Assembly: GCA_014764515.1 (NCBI GenBank)
Contig: JACXWD010000016.1
Coordinates: forward strand, 1-64,000
DNA from: Candidatus Polarisedimenticola svalbardensis
GTDB taxonomy: Bacteria; Acidobacteriota; Polarisedimenticolia; Polarisedimenticolales; Polarisedimenticolaceae
DNA length: 64,000 nt
Direction: 5' to 3'
Below, one piece after another: positions 9,968 through 18,688 of this stretch. The stretch's first letter is position 1, and every line of letters begins with the position of its first letter. A model generated the notes under the pieces. The model searched no databases and was not told the origin of the DNA. It saw only the letters and a list, made by a program, of their open reading frames with translations. The position numbers and the translations under genes are program-made.

Positions 9968-11098
9968 TCAGACCGTCCCGAGTCGGCGTCCGGCGGCCAT
10001 GGCGGAAACTTCCCGGTGGACGTCCTCGCGGATCTGCTTCCAGACTCCGACCGGAACCTCCAGAAACGCTGCAGCGACCGTCGGATCGAACTGGCTCCCG
10101 GAATACCTGCGAATTTCGTCGCTGGCTTTCTCGATCGGCAGTGCAGCACGGTAGGGGCGGTTCGAGGTCATGGCGTCGAAACAATCCACCACCGCGAAAA
10201 TCCGGGCGCCCAGCGGGATGTCCCCCTCCTTCAGCCCCCGCGGGTAGCCGGATCCGTCGAAACGCTCCTGGTGGCAGAGAACGATGTCCAGGGCCGGAGC
10301 GAGGAATCGGATGTGGCGCAACATCTGGTAGCCGTGTTCCGGATGTTTGCGCATCTCCAGCCACTCGTCGTCGTCCAGCTTCCCGGGCTTGCGCAGGATT
10401 GCGTCCGGCACTCCGATTTTTCCGACATCGTGCAGCAGGGCGCCACGCCGGATCCACCCCAGTTCCGGCTCCACGATCCCCATGGACCGGGAGATCCGGA
10501 TGGTGTATTCCACCACCCTCAGGGAATGGCCCTGGGTCTCGTTGTCCCGGAAATCGAGAGCGGTCACCATCGCCTGCAAGGTGCTTTCGTACGACTCCTG
10601 AAGCTCAACGTACAGCCGTTCGACCTCGTCCGTCGTCTCTCTAAGAGCTGCAGTTCGCTCCTGGACCAGCTGCTCCAGGCCTTGCTGGTACGCCCTGTTT
10701 TCCCGGATCAGCCTGCGCTTTTCCAGGGTGCGCTGGACGACGATCCTGACTTCTTCCAGATTGAACGGTTTGGTGACGTAGTCACTGGCGCCATCCCGGA
10801 TCGCGTTCACGGCAGTATCCGTATCGATCACGCCGGTGACCATGACGACGTCGATTTCCCGGTCGCCGGCCTTGAGTTCCTTCAGTAGCTGGATGCCGGT
10901 CATTTCCGGCATCTCGATATCCGAAAGGACCAGATCGAACGAACCGGCGTGGAACAGTTTCAGTGCGGCTGCGGCCCCACCTGCGGTCACGGTTTCGAAC
11001 CCGTACACCTTGAGACCGTCGGCCAGGATCTCCCGGACGGAGACCTCATCATCGACAATGAGAATTCTGGGGCCTGTTGGTATGGTTTGTTCCGTCAT
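9968..11098 (-). CDS. Response regulator with HD-GYP phosphodiesterase domain
   Basis: A 376-residue RpfG-type protein. Residues 10-125 are a receiver domain with acidic pair VDDE, phospho-acceptor Asp60 (LVLSDIEMP), T in VMVTG and K in VTKPF. A coiled coil (130-165) leads to an HD-GYP domain with HDVGKIGVP, HPEHGYQ, CHQERFDGSGYP and DCFDAMTSNRPY. The domain hydrolyses cyclic di-GMP; all key residues look intact. No sensor kinase lies next to it. The polA stop is 29 bases upstream of its start, on the same strand. Confidence 0.95.
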   Translation of the reverse strand: MTEQTIPTGPRILIVDDEVSVREILADGLKVYGFETVTAGGAAAALKLFHAGSFDLVLSDIEMPEMTGIQLLKELKAGDREIDVVMVTGVIDTDTAVNAIRDGASDYVTKPFNLEEVRIVVQRTLEKRRLIRENRAYQQGLEQLVQERTAALRETTDEVERLYVELQESYESTLQAMVTALDFRDNETQGHSLRVVEYTIRISRSMGIVEPELGWIRRGALLHDVGKIGVPDAILRKPGKLDDDEWLEMRKHPEHGYQMLRHIRFLAPALDIVLCHQERFDGSGYPRGLKEGDIPLGARIFAVVDCFDAMTSNRPYRAALPIEKASDEIRRYSGSQFDPTVAAAFLEVPVGVWKQIREDVHREVSAMAAGRRLGTV

Positions 11099-11127
11099 GT
11101 CGGGCGCATTGTAGCCGTTCGGCGGAC

Positions 11128-14100
11128 TCAGGTCACTTCCTTCCAGTTGGAACCTGTTTTCTGATCCACCGCCAGCCGGACCTTGAGGCTGTGCACCCCT
11201 TCCATTTCGGTCCGGACCAGGAGGGAAACCGGCGCGATCTCATCCTGCGGCACTTCCAGAAGCAGCTCATCATGCACCTGCAGGAGCATCCGGCTGGCAA
11301 GGTCCGCCCGGCTGAGAGCGGCATGCACGCGGATCATGGCCATTTTCATTAAATCTGCTGCGGTTCCCTGGATCGTGGTGTTCACCGCCGCCCGGAGTGC
11401 CTGTTCCTTGATCCCTCTGCCGGCCTTCTCCCGAAGCACGGGGAAATACCGCACACGGCCGAACAGGGTGCGGACCGCCCCTTCGGTCAGGGCGGTCTCT
11501 CGGACCTGGTCGATATATTCACGGACCCTGCCGAAGCGCTGGAAATAGGTCTTGATGAACTCTTTGGCTTCCGTGCGGCTCATGCCCTGCTCCCGGGCCA
11601 GGCGGGACTCGGACATTCCGTAGAGAATCCCGAAATTGACAGCCTTGGCTCGCCTGCGCATCTCGGGGGTCACCATGCCGGGCAATACACTGAACACCTT
11701 GGAGGCGGTGTGGCTGTGGATATCCTCCCCGGCGTTGAAGGCGGCGATCAGCTCCGGGTCATCGCATAGATGGGCCAGAACCCGCAATTCCACCTGGGAG
11801 TAGTCCGATGCGAGGAAGATCGAGCCTTCCTGGGGCACGAACGCCTGCCGGATCCGCAGGCCGGTGGGGGTGCGGGCCGGAATGTTCTGAAGGTTCGGAT
11901 CCGAAGACGACAACCGTCCGGTGGCGGCTCCAGTCGGGTGATAGGAGGTGTGCACCCGGCCGGTCTCAGGGTGGATCAGCCGCGGGAGGGCATCGACATA
12001 GGTGCCCTTGAGCTTGGTCAGCTCCCGGTACTCCAGCAACAGGGCGGCAATCGGATCGGTATCCTTAAGGTCCAGGAGGGCCTGGGCATCGGTGGAAGCC
12101 AGTCCGCCCTTGGCTGTTTTCCGCTTTGTGGCCAGCCCGAGCTTTTCGTAGAGGATCACCCGGAGTTGCTTGGGCGAATCGATATTGAACGGCTCGCCTG
12201 CCGCCTCATGGATCGCCTTGCGCAACAGGTCGAGGGCGGTACTGATCTCGATGGACATGTCGTCCAGCTGGTCCCGGTCTATCCGGATGCCACGAGCCTC
12301 CATCTCCGCCAGGATCACCAGCAGCGGCCCGTCCAGATCGTGGTAAAGACCTGTGAGGCCGGCCCGCTCCAGCCTTTCCGTCAACACGGCGGCCAGCCGG
12401 AAAGTGATGTCGGCGTCTTCCGCCGCATAGCGGCTCACTGTTTCCACCTGGACCTGGTTCAGGGTTTTACGGTGACGGCCCTCGCCCGCCACCTCGGCAA
12501 ACGATATCGGCGTGTACGCCAGGAACTCTTCGGACAGTGCATCCATCTTGTAAGTCAGCCGGCCCGGATCCAGGATGAACGCTCCGACCATCGTATCCAG
12601 CCGCCAGCCGTGGACCGGCAGGCCGTGGCGGCGCAGGAGATGCAGGTCGTATTTCAGGTTCTGGCCATACTTGCCTACCGAGGGGTCCGCCAGCAGCGGG
12701 CCCAGATGCTCCGCCAGAGTTTCAAGTGAGAGCTGCTCCGGCGCCCCCAGGTAATCGTGGCCGGTGGGGATGTACCAACCCGATCCAGACCTGCACGACA
12801 GGCTGATGCCGACCAGGCGGGCGCGCATCGGATCGACGCCGTCGGTCTCGGTGTCCACGGCGAAGGCGCCGGCCCCAGCACAGGCGGCCACAGCTTCCTG
12901 CAGTCGTTCCACGGTCAGCACCGTCTTGTAAGCCGCCTGCGACTGTCCTTCATCCGCCGGTTGCGGCACCGGTTCCGGCTCGGAAACAACAGGCGTCTCG
13001 GACGCCGCCGGTTCCGGTTCCGGGTCGGAGAATTTCTCCGTCAGGGTCTTGAACCCCAGTCCCCGGAACAGGGCTGCCGCCTGCTTGCGGTCCGGCTCCG
13101 CCTTCACCATTTCTTCCAGCCCCACCGCCATCGGGGCGTCGGTATCCAGCGTGGCGAGTTCCATACACAGGAGGGCCAGTTCCCGGTTCTCCCAGGTTGC
13201 ATACCATTGCCGCCGGGCGCTCTTCGGATCCAGCGCCTTCAACGTCTTCTTCGCCTCCCGGGCCGCCTTCTTCGTATCGGTAGTCAGCGTTTGCCCGGGA
13301 AGCTTCGCCACCGCTTCCGCCGCAGCCCGGGCCGCGACCAGGCGATCCCGCATGTCACCTTCCGGCTCCAGTTCCAACAGATGATCCAGCGCCGAGCAGC
13401 ACAACGCGGCGGTTTCCGGTTCCACCGTTTCACCTTTGAGACCACGGTCGATCGCTTCCACAACCCGGTCCCTGGCATCCCATGCGGTCACGAACCGTTC
13501 GGCTCGATCAAGCACCTGGGACAGCGACCCGTACGTCCGGACCATGTGGAGGGCGGTCTTCTCCCCCACACCGGGAACGCCGGGGATGTTGTCCACCGTA
13601 TCTCCCATGAGGCCCTGAACGTCCCGCACCCGTTCCGGCGGCACACCGAACGTCTCTTCCACGCCGCCAGGGTCAAGGCGCTTGTTCTTCCCCGGGTTCA
13701 GGAAAGTGACCTGCTCATCCACCAACTGCATCATGTCCTTGTCCGACGCGACGATTACCACCTGGAGACCTGCTTCGGACCCCACCCGCGCCGCGGTGGC
13801 GATCAGGTCGTCGGCCTCGAACAGCTCCTCTTCCAGGATCGGGATGTTCAGCACCCGGCAGACGTCTCGGGCATAGGGGAACTGGCGGTTGAGGTCTTCC
13901 GGAGGTTCGGGGCGGTTGGCCTTGTAGTCCGGGAAGCGATGGTGGCGAAACGTCTTTCCGGGAAGGTCGAAAGCAACGGCCAGATAGTCCGGCTCCTCTT
14001 CACGGATCAGTTTCAGCAGCATGGCGGCGAAGCCGTACACCGCGTTGGTAGGCAACCCATCTGCGTTGGACAGCCCCCGGATAGCGAAAAAGGCCCGGAA

Positions 14101-14157
14101 CACCTGCGCGGTGCCGTCAACGAGGTACAAGGTCCTGGGTTTTTGCGATCCGACCAT
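11128..14157 (-). CDS. polA: DNA polymerase I
   Basis: A 1009-residue enzyme with all three activities: 5'-3' flap exonuclease (residues 8-290, YLVDGTAQVFRAFFAIRG, FPDYKANRPEPPEDL), 3'-5' proofreading exonuclease (about 430-610, FAVDTETDG, GQNLKYDLHLL, YAAEDADITFRL, so acidic residues retained) and family A polymerase (620-1009, SDYSQVELRVLAH, RRAKAVNFGILYGMS, LLQVHDELLLEVP). It is longer than the usual ~930 residues because of a Glu/Pro-rich linker before the proofreading domain (around residues 380-420). The ATG has no clear ribosome site and is directly preceded by a stem-loop. Confidence 0.98.
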   Translation of the reverse strand: MVGSQKPRTLYLVDGTAQVFRAFFAIRGLSNADGLPTNAVYGFAAMLLKLIREEEPDYLAVAFDLPGKTFRHHRFPDYKANRPEPPEDLNRQFPYARDVCRVLNIPILEEELFEADDLIATAARVGSEAGLQVVIVASDKDMMQLVDEQVTFLNPGKNKRLDPGGVEETFGVPPERVRDVQGLMGDTVDNIPGVPGVGEKTALHMVRTYGSLSQVLDRAERFVTAWDARDRVVEAIDRGLKGETVEPETAALCCSALDHLLELEPEGDMRDRLVAARAAAEAVAKLPGQTLTTDTKKAAREAKKTLKALDPKSARRQWYATWENRELALLCMELATLDTDAPMAVGLEEMVKAEPDRKQAAALFRGLGFKTLTEKFSDPEPEPAASETPVVSEPEPVPQPADEGQSQAAYKTVLTVERLQEAVAACAGAGAFAVDTETDGVDPMRARLVGISLSCRSGSGWYIPTGHDYLGAPEQLSLETLAEHLGPLLADPSVGKYGQNLKYDLHLLRRHGLPVHGWRLDTMVGAFILDPGRLTYKMDALSEEFLAYTPISFAEVAGEGRHRKTLNQVQVETVSRYAAEDADITFRLAAVLTERLERAGLTGLYHDLDGPLLVILAEMEARGIRIDRDQLDDMSIEISTALDLLRKAIHEAAGEPFNIDSPKQLRVILYEKLGLATKRKTAKGGLASTDAQALLDLKDTDPIAALLLEYRELTKLKGTYVDALPRLIHPETGRVHTSYHPTGAATGRLSSSDPNLQNIPARTPTGLRIRQAFVPQEGSIFLASDYSQVELRVLAHLCDDPELIAAFNAGEDIHSHTASKVFSVLPGMVTPEMRRRAKAVNFGILYGMSESRLAREQGMSRTEAKEFIKTYFQRFGRVREYIDQVRETALTEGAVRTLFGRVRYFPVLREKAGRGIKEQALRAAVNTTIQGTAADLMKMAMIRVHAALSRADLASRMLLQVHDELLLEVPQDEIAPVSLLVRTEMEGVHSLKVRLAVDQKTGSNWKEVT

Positions 14158-14186
14158 GGGGCGAGGATCGTAACACGATCAGCCCC
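14158..14186 (-). promoter_or_regulatory. Stem-loop directly upstream of the polA start codon
   Basis: Two nested inverted repeats, 14158-14162 with 14182-14186 (GGGGC/GCCCC) and 14166-14171 with 14175-14180 (GATCGT/ACGATC, 3-nt loop), fill the space between the DUF3179 stop and the polA ATG. No T run follows on the minus strand, so it is not a standard terminator. It would cover the ribosome-binding region of polA. Confidence 0.5.
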
Positions 14187-14189
14187 GGA

Positions 14190-15221
14190 CTATTTCACCA
14201 CCACCGTTTCAGGATGGAATCCGGCCCAGACAAACCAGAATATTTTCCGGGCGTCCAGTCTGGGGAGAGTCTCCCCCTCCATCAGCCCGGCAACCGCCTT
14301 GCCGGCGGCGGGATCCCAGCGACTGCCGGTTTCCCGGTCGATCAGTTGGCCATCTTCCAGGGTGAAGTGCAGCCGCATGCCGTCCGCAACCGGCCTGTAG
14401 GCGAATCCATCGCCTCCCGGTGATCGGATCGCCACTACAGGCCCATCGGCATCCAGTTCCAGAACGCCCTTTTTCTCCAGACGGCGGAGGGGAACCGCCG
14501 CATACGAACTCCCGGCCTCGATCCCCAGGACAAGAGTTTTGCCCGGCAGGCGTTTGTCCGGATTCTTCGTTCCCAGCACGCCCATCTTGTCCGGATCCTC
14601 AAAATAGTGCGCGTAAGGGCTGCCCGTTCTGGAGCGGGTATCCGGCTTCAGCACCAGGGTATCCGGATGCATCTTCTTCCATTCACCCCAACTGGTCTGC
14701 ACCGAGGGGTACTTGACGAGGCGCTTGCCCTTGTGGTCGCCGGTAAGGGAGCGGCCGTCAATCTGGCTCCAGTAACTCTCCGTATCCCGATCAAAGAAGA
14801 TCAACGCGTCCCGCCATAGGGCGCCGCTGACTCCGAACGTGGTTTCCTTGCCTTCGATTTCGCGGACGTACACGACGCCCGTAGATGCAAGCGGTCACCA
14901 GGTGGCCGCAACCGGCAACTGGCCGATGCGGTCGTTGACGATCTCGTGACCATCCAGGTACCAGGTCGGGTAGGCTCTTGCGTTGGTGCCGTCGAAAATC
15001 CCGATCACAGGCTCGTCGTCCTTCATGATCGAGCCGGCCTCCGCCGCCGGGATCATCTCGGGATCGTCGATGGCCGGGATGCCGTCTTTCGGCAGGAGGC
15101 GGATCAGGGGATCGCCTTCGATGGTGGCCTCTACCGTGCCCCGGCCCTGGGCCGACACAGGCAGGACGGCCAGCAGGAGGACCAGGATGGTGATGGGGCC
15201 AGGACCTCTGCGGGTTCTCAT
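14190..15221 (-). CDS. DUF3179 protein, probable selenoprotein (TGA = Sec109)
   Basis: Read through one in-frame TGA (14895-14897), this is a 343-residue exported protein. The ATG at 15221 has AAAGGAGA ten bases upstream and opens a signal peptide (MRTRRGPGPITILVLLLAVL). DUF3179 hallmarks occur on both sides of the TGA in the same frame: PVIGIFDGTNARAYP, HEIVNDRIGQLPVAATW before it; PLASTGVVY, FGVSGALW, DRDTESYWSQIDG, TSWGEWKKMHPDT after it. In the family the residue at the TGA is the conserved Cys of a T-[YF]-C-P-L motif. No ribosome site precedes the downstream GTG at 14873, so an independent second gene is unlikely. Last gene of the RND efflux operon. Function of DUF3179 is unknown; Sec suggests thiol redox or metal chemistry. 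Alternative: a nonsense-mutated gene. Confidence 0.82.
14863..14881 (-). promoter_or_regulatory. Candidate bacterial SECIS element in the DUF3179 gene
   Basis: On the minus strand a 7-bp stem (CGGGCGU with ACGUCCG, one G-U pair) closes a 5-nt loop CGUGU. The loop begins 20 nt after the TGA, and G is its second base. This fits the published bacterial SECIS rules: apical loop of 3-14 nt, upper stem of 4-16 bp, loop 16-37 nt after UGA, G among the first two loop bases. Not tested by folding software. Confidence 0.7.
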
Positions 15222-15264
15222 TGCTGCGAATCTCCTTTCGTATCCGGAGACCTTACAACAAGGG

Positions 15265-15432
15265 TCAGGCCCGGGGTATTCCGGTCTCTTCAGGAGGATC
15301 AGGTTCGTCGTCCCGCACGGGGACTTCATGGGGCGCCGCCATTCACGTCTGAACACCCATGCGGGGCAGGATCCAGCGCTGCAACGCGAAGTAACCGGCC
15401 ACCAGCCCCACTATCAGAAGAAAATCGTTCAA
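15265..15432 (-). CDS. Small one-helix membrane protein, possible selenoprotein
   Basis: Starts on TTG inside the RND stop codon (TTGA overlap) with GGAAGG upstream. The first 29 residues are a membrane helix and a basic turn (LLIVGLVAGYFALQRW, then ILPRMGVQT), followed by an in-frame TGA at 15343-15345. Reading on gives 25 more acidic, Pro-rich residues to a TGA at 15265-15267, 55 in all. If the first TGA is a stop, the gene ends at 15343. A hairpin like the one in the next gene follows the TGA. Too short for normal gene callers. It lies between the RND pump and the DUF3179 gene, so it may be a small partner of the pump. I cannot confirm homologues. Confidence 0.55.
15310..15324 (-). promoter_or_regulatory. 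Candidate bacterial SECIS element in the small membrane ORF
   Basis: On the minus strand GUCCC pairs with GGGAC around the loop CGUGC. The loop starts 23 nt after the TGA at 15343-15345 and has G as its second base. Loop size, loop sequence and distance almost repeat those of the hairpin in the DUF3179 gene. The five-bp stem is short, and such hairpins are common by chance in GC-rich DNA. Confidence 0.45.
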
Positions 15433-18400
15433 TTCTTGCCTTCCTTTTTTGTCAGCCATTCCGCCGGCAGCGGCGCCTCATGGTTGCCTCGCTCCACGAT
15501 GTAGTAGACCAGCGGCACCACCACCAGGGTCAACACGGTGGAGGCGATCGCCCCTCCCATCAGGGCGATGGCCAGGCCCTGAAAGATCGGGTCGAACAGT
15601 ATCACCACCGCCCCGGCCACTACCGTACCGGCGGTTAGCAGGATCGGACGGAACCGCACCGCCCCTGCTTCCACCACCGCCTCTCCCAGGCTTTTCCCTT
15701 CGGCCAGGGAGAGATGTACGAAGTCAATCAACAACACGGCGTTCCGCACCATAATTCCCGCCAGGGCGATAAACCCGATCATGGAGGTTGCGGTAAAGAA
15801 CGCGCCGAACAACCAGTGCCCCGGGAGAACGCCGACCAGGGACAGTGGGATGGAGATCATCATGACCAGCGGAACCTTGAACGACTTGAACCAGGCGATG
15901 ATCAGCATGTAGATCAGGATCATGACCACGCCGAAGGCAGCGCCCATGTCACGGAAAACCTCGTAGGTGATGTGCCACTCCCCGTCCCACTTCATGGCGA
16001 CGTCTTCGTCGGTAGGAGGCGCATCGGTGTAGTACTGCTCCACCGTGGTTCCTGCAGGACTCTTCAGCTCTTCGATTTTTTCGGCCAGGGCCATGATGGC
16101 GTATACCGGGCTTTCCTCAGTACCGGCCACATCACCGGTTACGTAGACCACCGGACGGAGATTCTTGCGATGGCGGCTGACCTGCTGTTCGGTCTTACGA
16201 ACCGATACCAGTTCGGAGAGAGGGACCAGGGCGCCATTCATGGAGACAACCCGCACCGTCTGAAGCCGGTCTACCGATGAGCGCTCGGCCCGGGGCATCC
16301 GGAGCTGGATAGACACCGGCTCGGTGGCGGCAGGGTCATGGAGCACACCGACCTGCTCCCCTGCCAGGGCCAGGCGGAGGGTTCTGGCTACCTGCGCCGC
16401 CGCCACACCGTGGAGCGCCGCCTTCTCACGGTCGACCTCGAACACGGTCTTCGGCTGTCTTTCCTCCACGAACCAGTCCACATCGACCACACCTTCAGTC
16501 GACTTGAAAATGTTCAGGATCTCCCGGGCGGTGCCGATCCGGCTGTCCTGATCCGGGCCGTACACTTCCGCCACCAGGGTGGAAAGCACAGGCGGACCTG
16601 GCGGGATCTCCAGGACCTTGACCGCTGCGCCGTAACGGTCGCCGATCTCCACAATCCCCGGCCGGATACGTTTCGCGATCGGGTGGCTCTGATCCTCCCG
16701 GTCATGCTTCGGCAGCAGGTTGACCTGAAGGTCGGCCACGTTGGCTCCCTGCCGCAGATCGTAGTGCCGCACCAGGCCGTTGAAATTGTACGGCGCCGAA
16801 GCCCCGGCGTAGATCTGGAGATCGGTCACTTCCGGCACTGTTCGAAGGTACTCGCCGATCTCCTGGGCTACGGCGGTCGTCCGTTCCAGGGCGGTCCCTT
16901 CAGGCATGTCAATGACGATCTGCAGCTCACTCTTGTTGTCGAACGGCAGCATCTTCACGGTAACCATCTTTGCGGGGACCATCAGGATCGACAGCACCAG
17001 CAGTACGGTCACGGCGCCAAGGAACAACAGTCCCTTCCAGGGCGCAACCACCATCGGTACGAGAATCCTGTGATAGATGCGGTAGATCCACGTCTTTTGC
17101 AGGGCGTCGTCTTCCGCTTCCTGACCGTGAGCGTGGCCGCCTTTCAACAGGCGGTAGGCCAGCCACGGCGCGGCGGAGAGGGCGATCCCCAGGGAGAACA
17201 TCATCGCAAGGGATGCGCCGATCGGCATCGGCAGCATGTACGGCCCCATCAGCCCCCTCACAAACGCCAGCGGAAGCACCGCGGCGATGACGGTGAAGGT
17301 GGCCAGGATCGTCGGGTTCCCGACTTCGCTGACGGCGAACACCGCTGCGTCCAGGGCGGGCCGTTTCTTCATGGCGAAGTGCCGGACGATGTTCTCCACA
17401 ACGATAATGGAATCGTCAACCACGATGCCGGTGACGAATATCAGGGCGAACAGAGTCACCCGGTTCAGGGTGAAATCGAACAGGTAGTAGACGAACAGGG
17501 TCAGGGCGAAGGTGACCGGCACCGAGACGAACACCACCAGGCCGCCTCGCCACCCGAGGAACAGGGCGATGACCAGTGTCACCGTCAGGATAGCAAGGAT
17601 CAGGTGGGTCAACAGTTCCCTGGCCTTTTCCGAGGAAGTCGCACCGTAGTCCCTTGTGACGGTGACCTGCACATCGGAGGGGATCAGCCGCTCCTGCAGG
17701 TCCTCCACCCGTTGCATCGCCCGCCGTACTACTTTTTCGGCGTCGGAGCCCTTGCGCTTTGAGACGGCGATGGTCACCGCCGAAGTCATCAGGTCCTGTC
17801 CCGGCTGGACCTCGATTCCCCGGGCGCCGGCAGCCGGCCCCGGCATGAACATCACATAAGTCGTCGCCTCTTCCGGGCCGTCACGCACCTGGGCTACATC
17901 GGTCAGGTAAACCGGCCTGCCGCCATGGACGCCGACCACGATATTCCGCACCGATTCCACATCGGTGAGGAATGCGCCGGTCTCCACCAACAGCTCCCGG
18001 TTCCCTTCTTCAAGCGAACCGGCCGGCATGGTTGCGTTCTGGACGGTAAGAGCGAACGCCACAGCCGCCGGATCGACACCGAACGCCGCCATCCGGCCTG
18101 GGTCCAGGAGAACCTGCACCTGCCTGCGCTGCCCGCCGGTCAGCCGGATGTCGGAAACGTCTTCCAGCTTGGCGATCTCCTTCGCCAGTTCCGCAGCGAT
18201 CTGCCGGAGTTGGAAAGAGTCGTAGTTCTGGCCCCACAAGGTCAGGGCCAGCACCGGGACATCGTCGATGGTACGTAGTTTCACAAGGGGCAGAGTCGCC
18301 CCGGCCGGCATCTGGTTCATGTTGCCGGCGATTTTGTCGTACAGCTTCACCAGGGATCGTTCCTGGTCCTCTCCAACCAGGAACCGGACGGTGATCATGC

Positions 18401-18686
18401 TCAGACCGGGCATGGAGGCGGAGTAGACGTACTCGACCCCCGGGATCTCCCACATCTTCTTCTCGAGGGGGATGGTGATCCGGCTCTCCACTTCCTCAGG
18501 CGATGCGCCGGGCATCCCGACAAACAGGTCGACCATGGGAACCACGATCTGCGGTTCTTCCTCCCGCGGGGTGTTCATTACGGCGAACACTCCCAGGATC
18601 ATCGCGGCAACGACGATCAGAGGGGTGAGCTTGGACTCGATGAAGAAATGGGCGATCCGACCGGCCGGTCCCATGGAGGAGGTCAT
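15429..18686 (-). CDS. RND efflux transporter, inner membrane pump subunit
   Basis: A 1085-residue RND permease with two six-helix-like halves and two large periplasmic loops. The first helix follows MTSSMGPAGRIAHFFIESKL; the porter domain starts with NTPREEEPQIVVPMVDLF. The TM4 motif FVTGIVVDDSIIVVENI carries the two aspartates of the proton relay. The C-terminal half has a repeat of the same pattern (GFIALAGIMVRNAVLLIDFV), without the DD as usual. It pumps substrates across the envelope with the adaptor and TolC-like gene upstream. Substrate class (drug, lipid, metal) is not clear from the sequence. The stop overlaps the start of the small membrane ORF. Confidence 0.95.
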   Translation of the reverse strand: MTSSMGPAGRIAHFFIESKLTPLIVVAAMILGVFAVMNTPREEEPQIVVPMVDLFVGMPGASPEEVESRITIPLEKKMWEIPGVEYVYSASMPGLSMITVRFLVGEDQERSLVKLYDKIAGNMNQMPAGATLPLVKLRTIDDVPVLALTLWGQNYDSFQLRQIAAELAKEIAKLEDVSDIRLTGGQRRQVQVLLDPGRMAAFGVDPAAVAFALTVQNATMPAGSLEEGNRELLVETGAFLTDVESVRNIVVGVHGGRPVYLTDVAQVRDGPEEATTYVMFMPGPAAGARGIEVQPGQDLMTSAVTIAVSKRKGSDAEKVVRRAMQRVEDLQERLIPSDVQVTVTRDYGATSSEKARELLTHLILAILTVTLVIALFLGWRGGLVVFVSVPVTFALTLFVYYLFDFTLNRVTLFALIFVTGIVVDDSIIVVENIVRHFAMKKRPALDAAVFAVSEVGNPTILATFTVIAAVLPLAFVRGLMGPYMLPMPIGASLAMMFSLGIALSAAPWLAYRLLKGGHAHGQEAEDDALQKTWIYRIYHRILVPMVVAPWKGLLFLGAVTVLLVLSILMVPAKMVTVKMLPFDNKSELQIVIDMPEGTALERTTAVAQEIGEYLRTVPEVTDLQIYAGASAPYNFNGLVRHYDLRQGANVADLQVNLLPKHDREDQSHPIAKRIRPGIVEIGDRYGAAVKVLEIPPGPPVLSTLVAEVYGPDQDSRIGTAREILNIFKSTEGVVDVDWFVEERQPKTVFEVDREKAALHGVAAAQVARTLRLALAGEQVGVLHDPAATEPVSIQLRMPRAERSSVDRLQTVRVVSMNGALVPLSELVSVRKTEQQVSRHRKNLRPVVYVTGDVAGTEESPVYAIMALAEKIEELKSPAGTTVEQYYTDAPPTDEDVAMKWDGEWHITYEVFRDMGAAFGVVMILIYMLIIAWFKSFKVPLVMMISIPLSLVGVLPGHWLFGAFFTATSMIGFIALAGIMVRNAVLLIDFVHLSLAEGKSLGEAVVEAGAVRFRPILLTAGTVVAGAVVILFDPIFQGLAIALMGGAIASTVLTLVVVPLVYYIVERGNHEAPLPAEWLTKKEGKN

Positions 18687-18688
18687 CG

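Noticed and set aside
12757-14400. 547-residue plus-strand ORF opposite polA
   Set aside because: Antisense shadow with Arg/His/Gln-rich low-complexity translation; polA is certain.
14190-15356. DUF3179 gene as a simple pseudogene split by a stop mutation
   Set aside because: The frame is intact on both sides, no other defect is seen, the TGA falls at the family's conserved Cys and a SECIS-like hairpin follows. A random nonsense mutation would rarely hit that codon. It remains the main alternative.
16338-17762. 474-residue plus-strand ORF opposite the RND pump
   Set aside because: Composition rich in His, Gln and Asp is typical of antisense frames of GC-rich genes; the pump has complete motifs.
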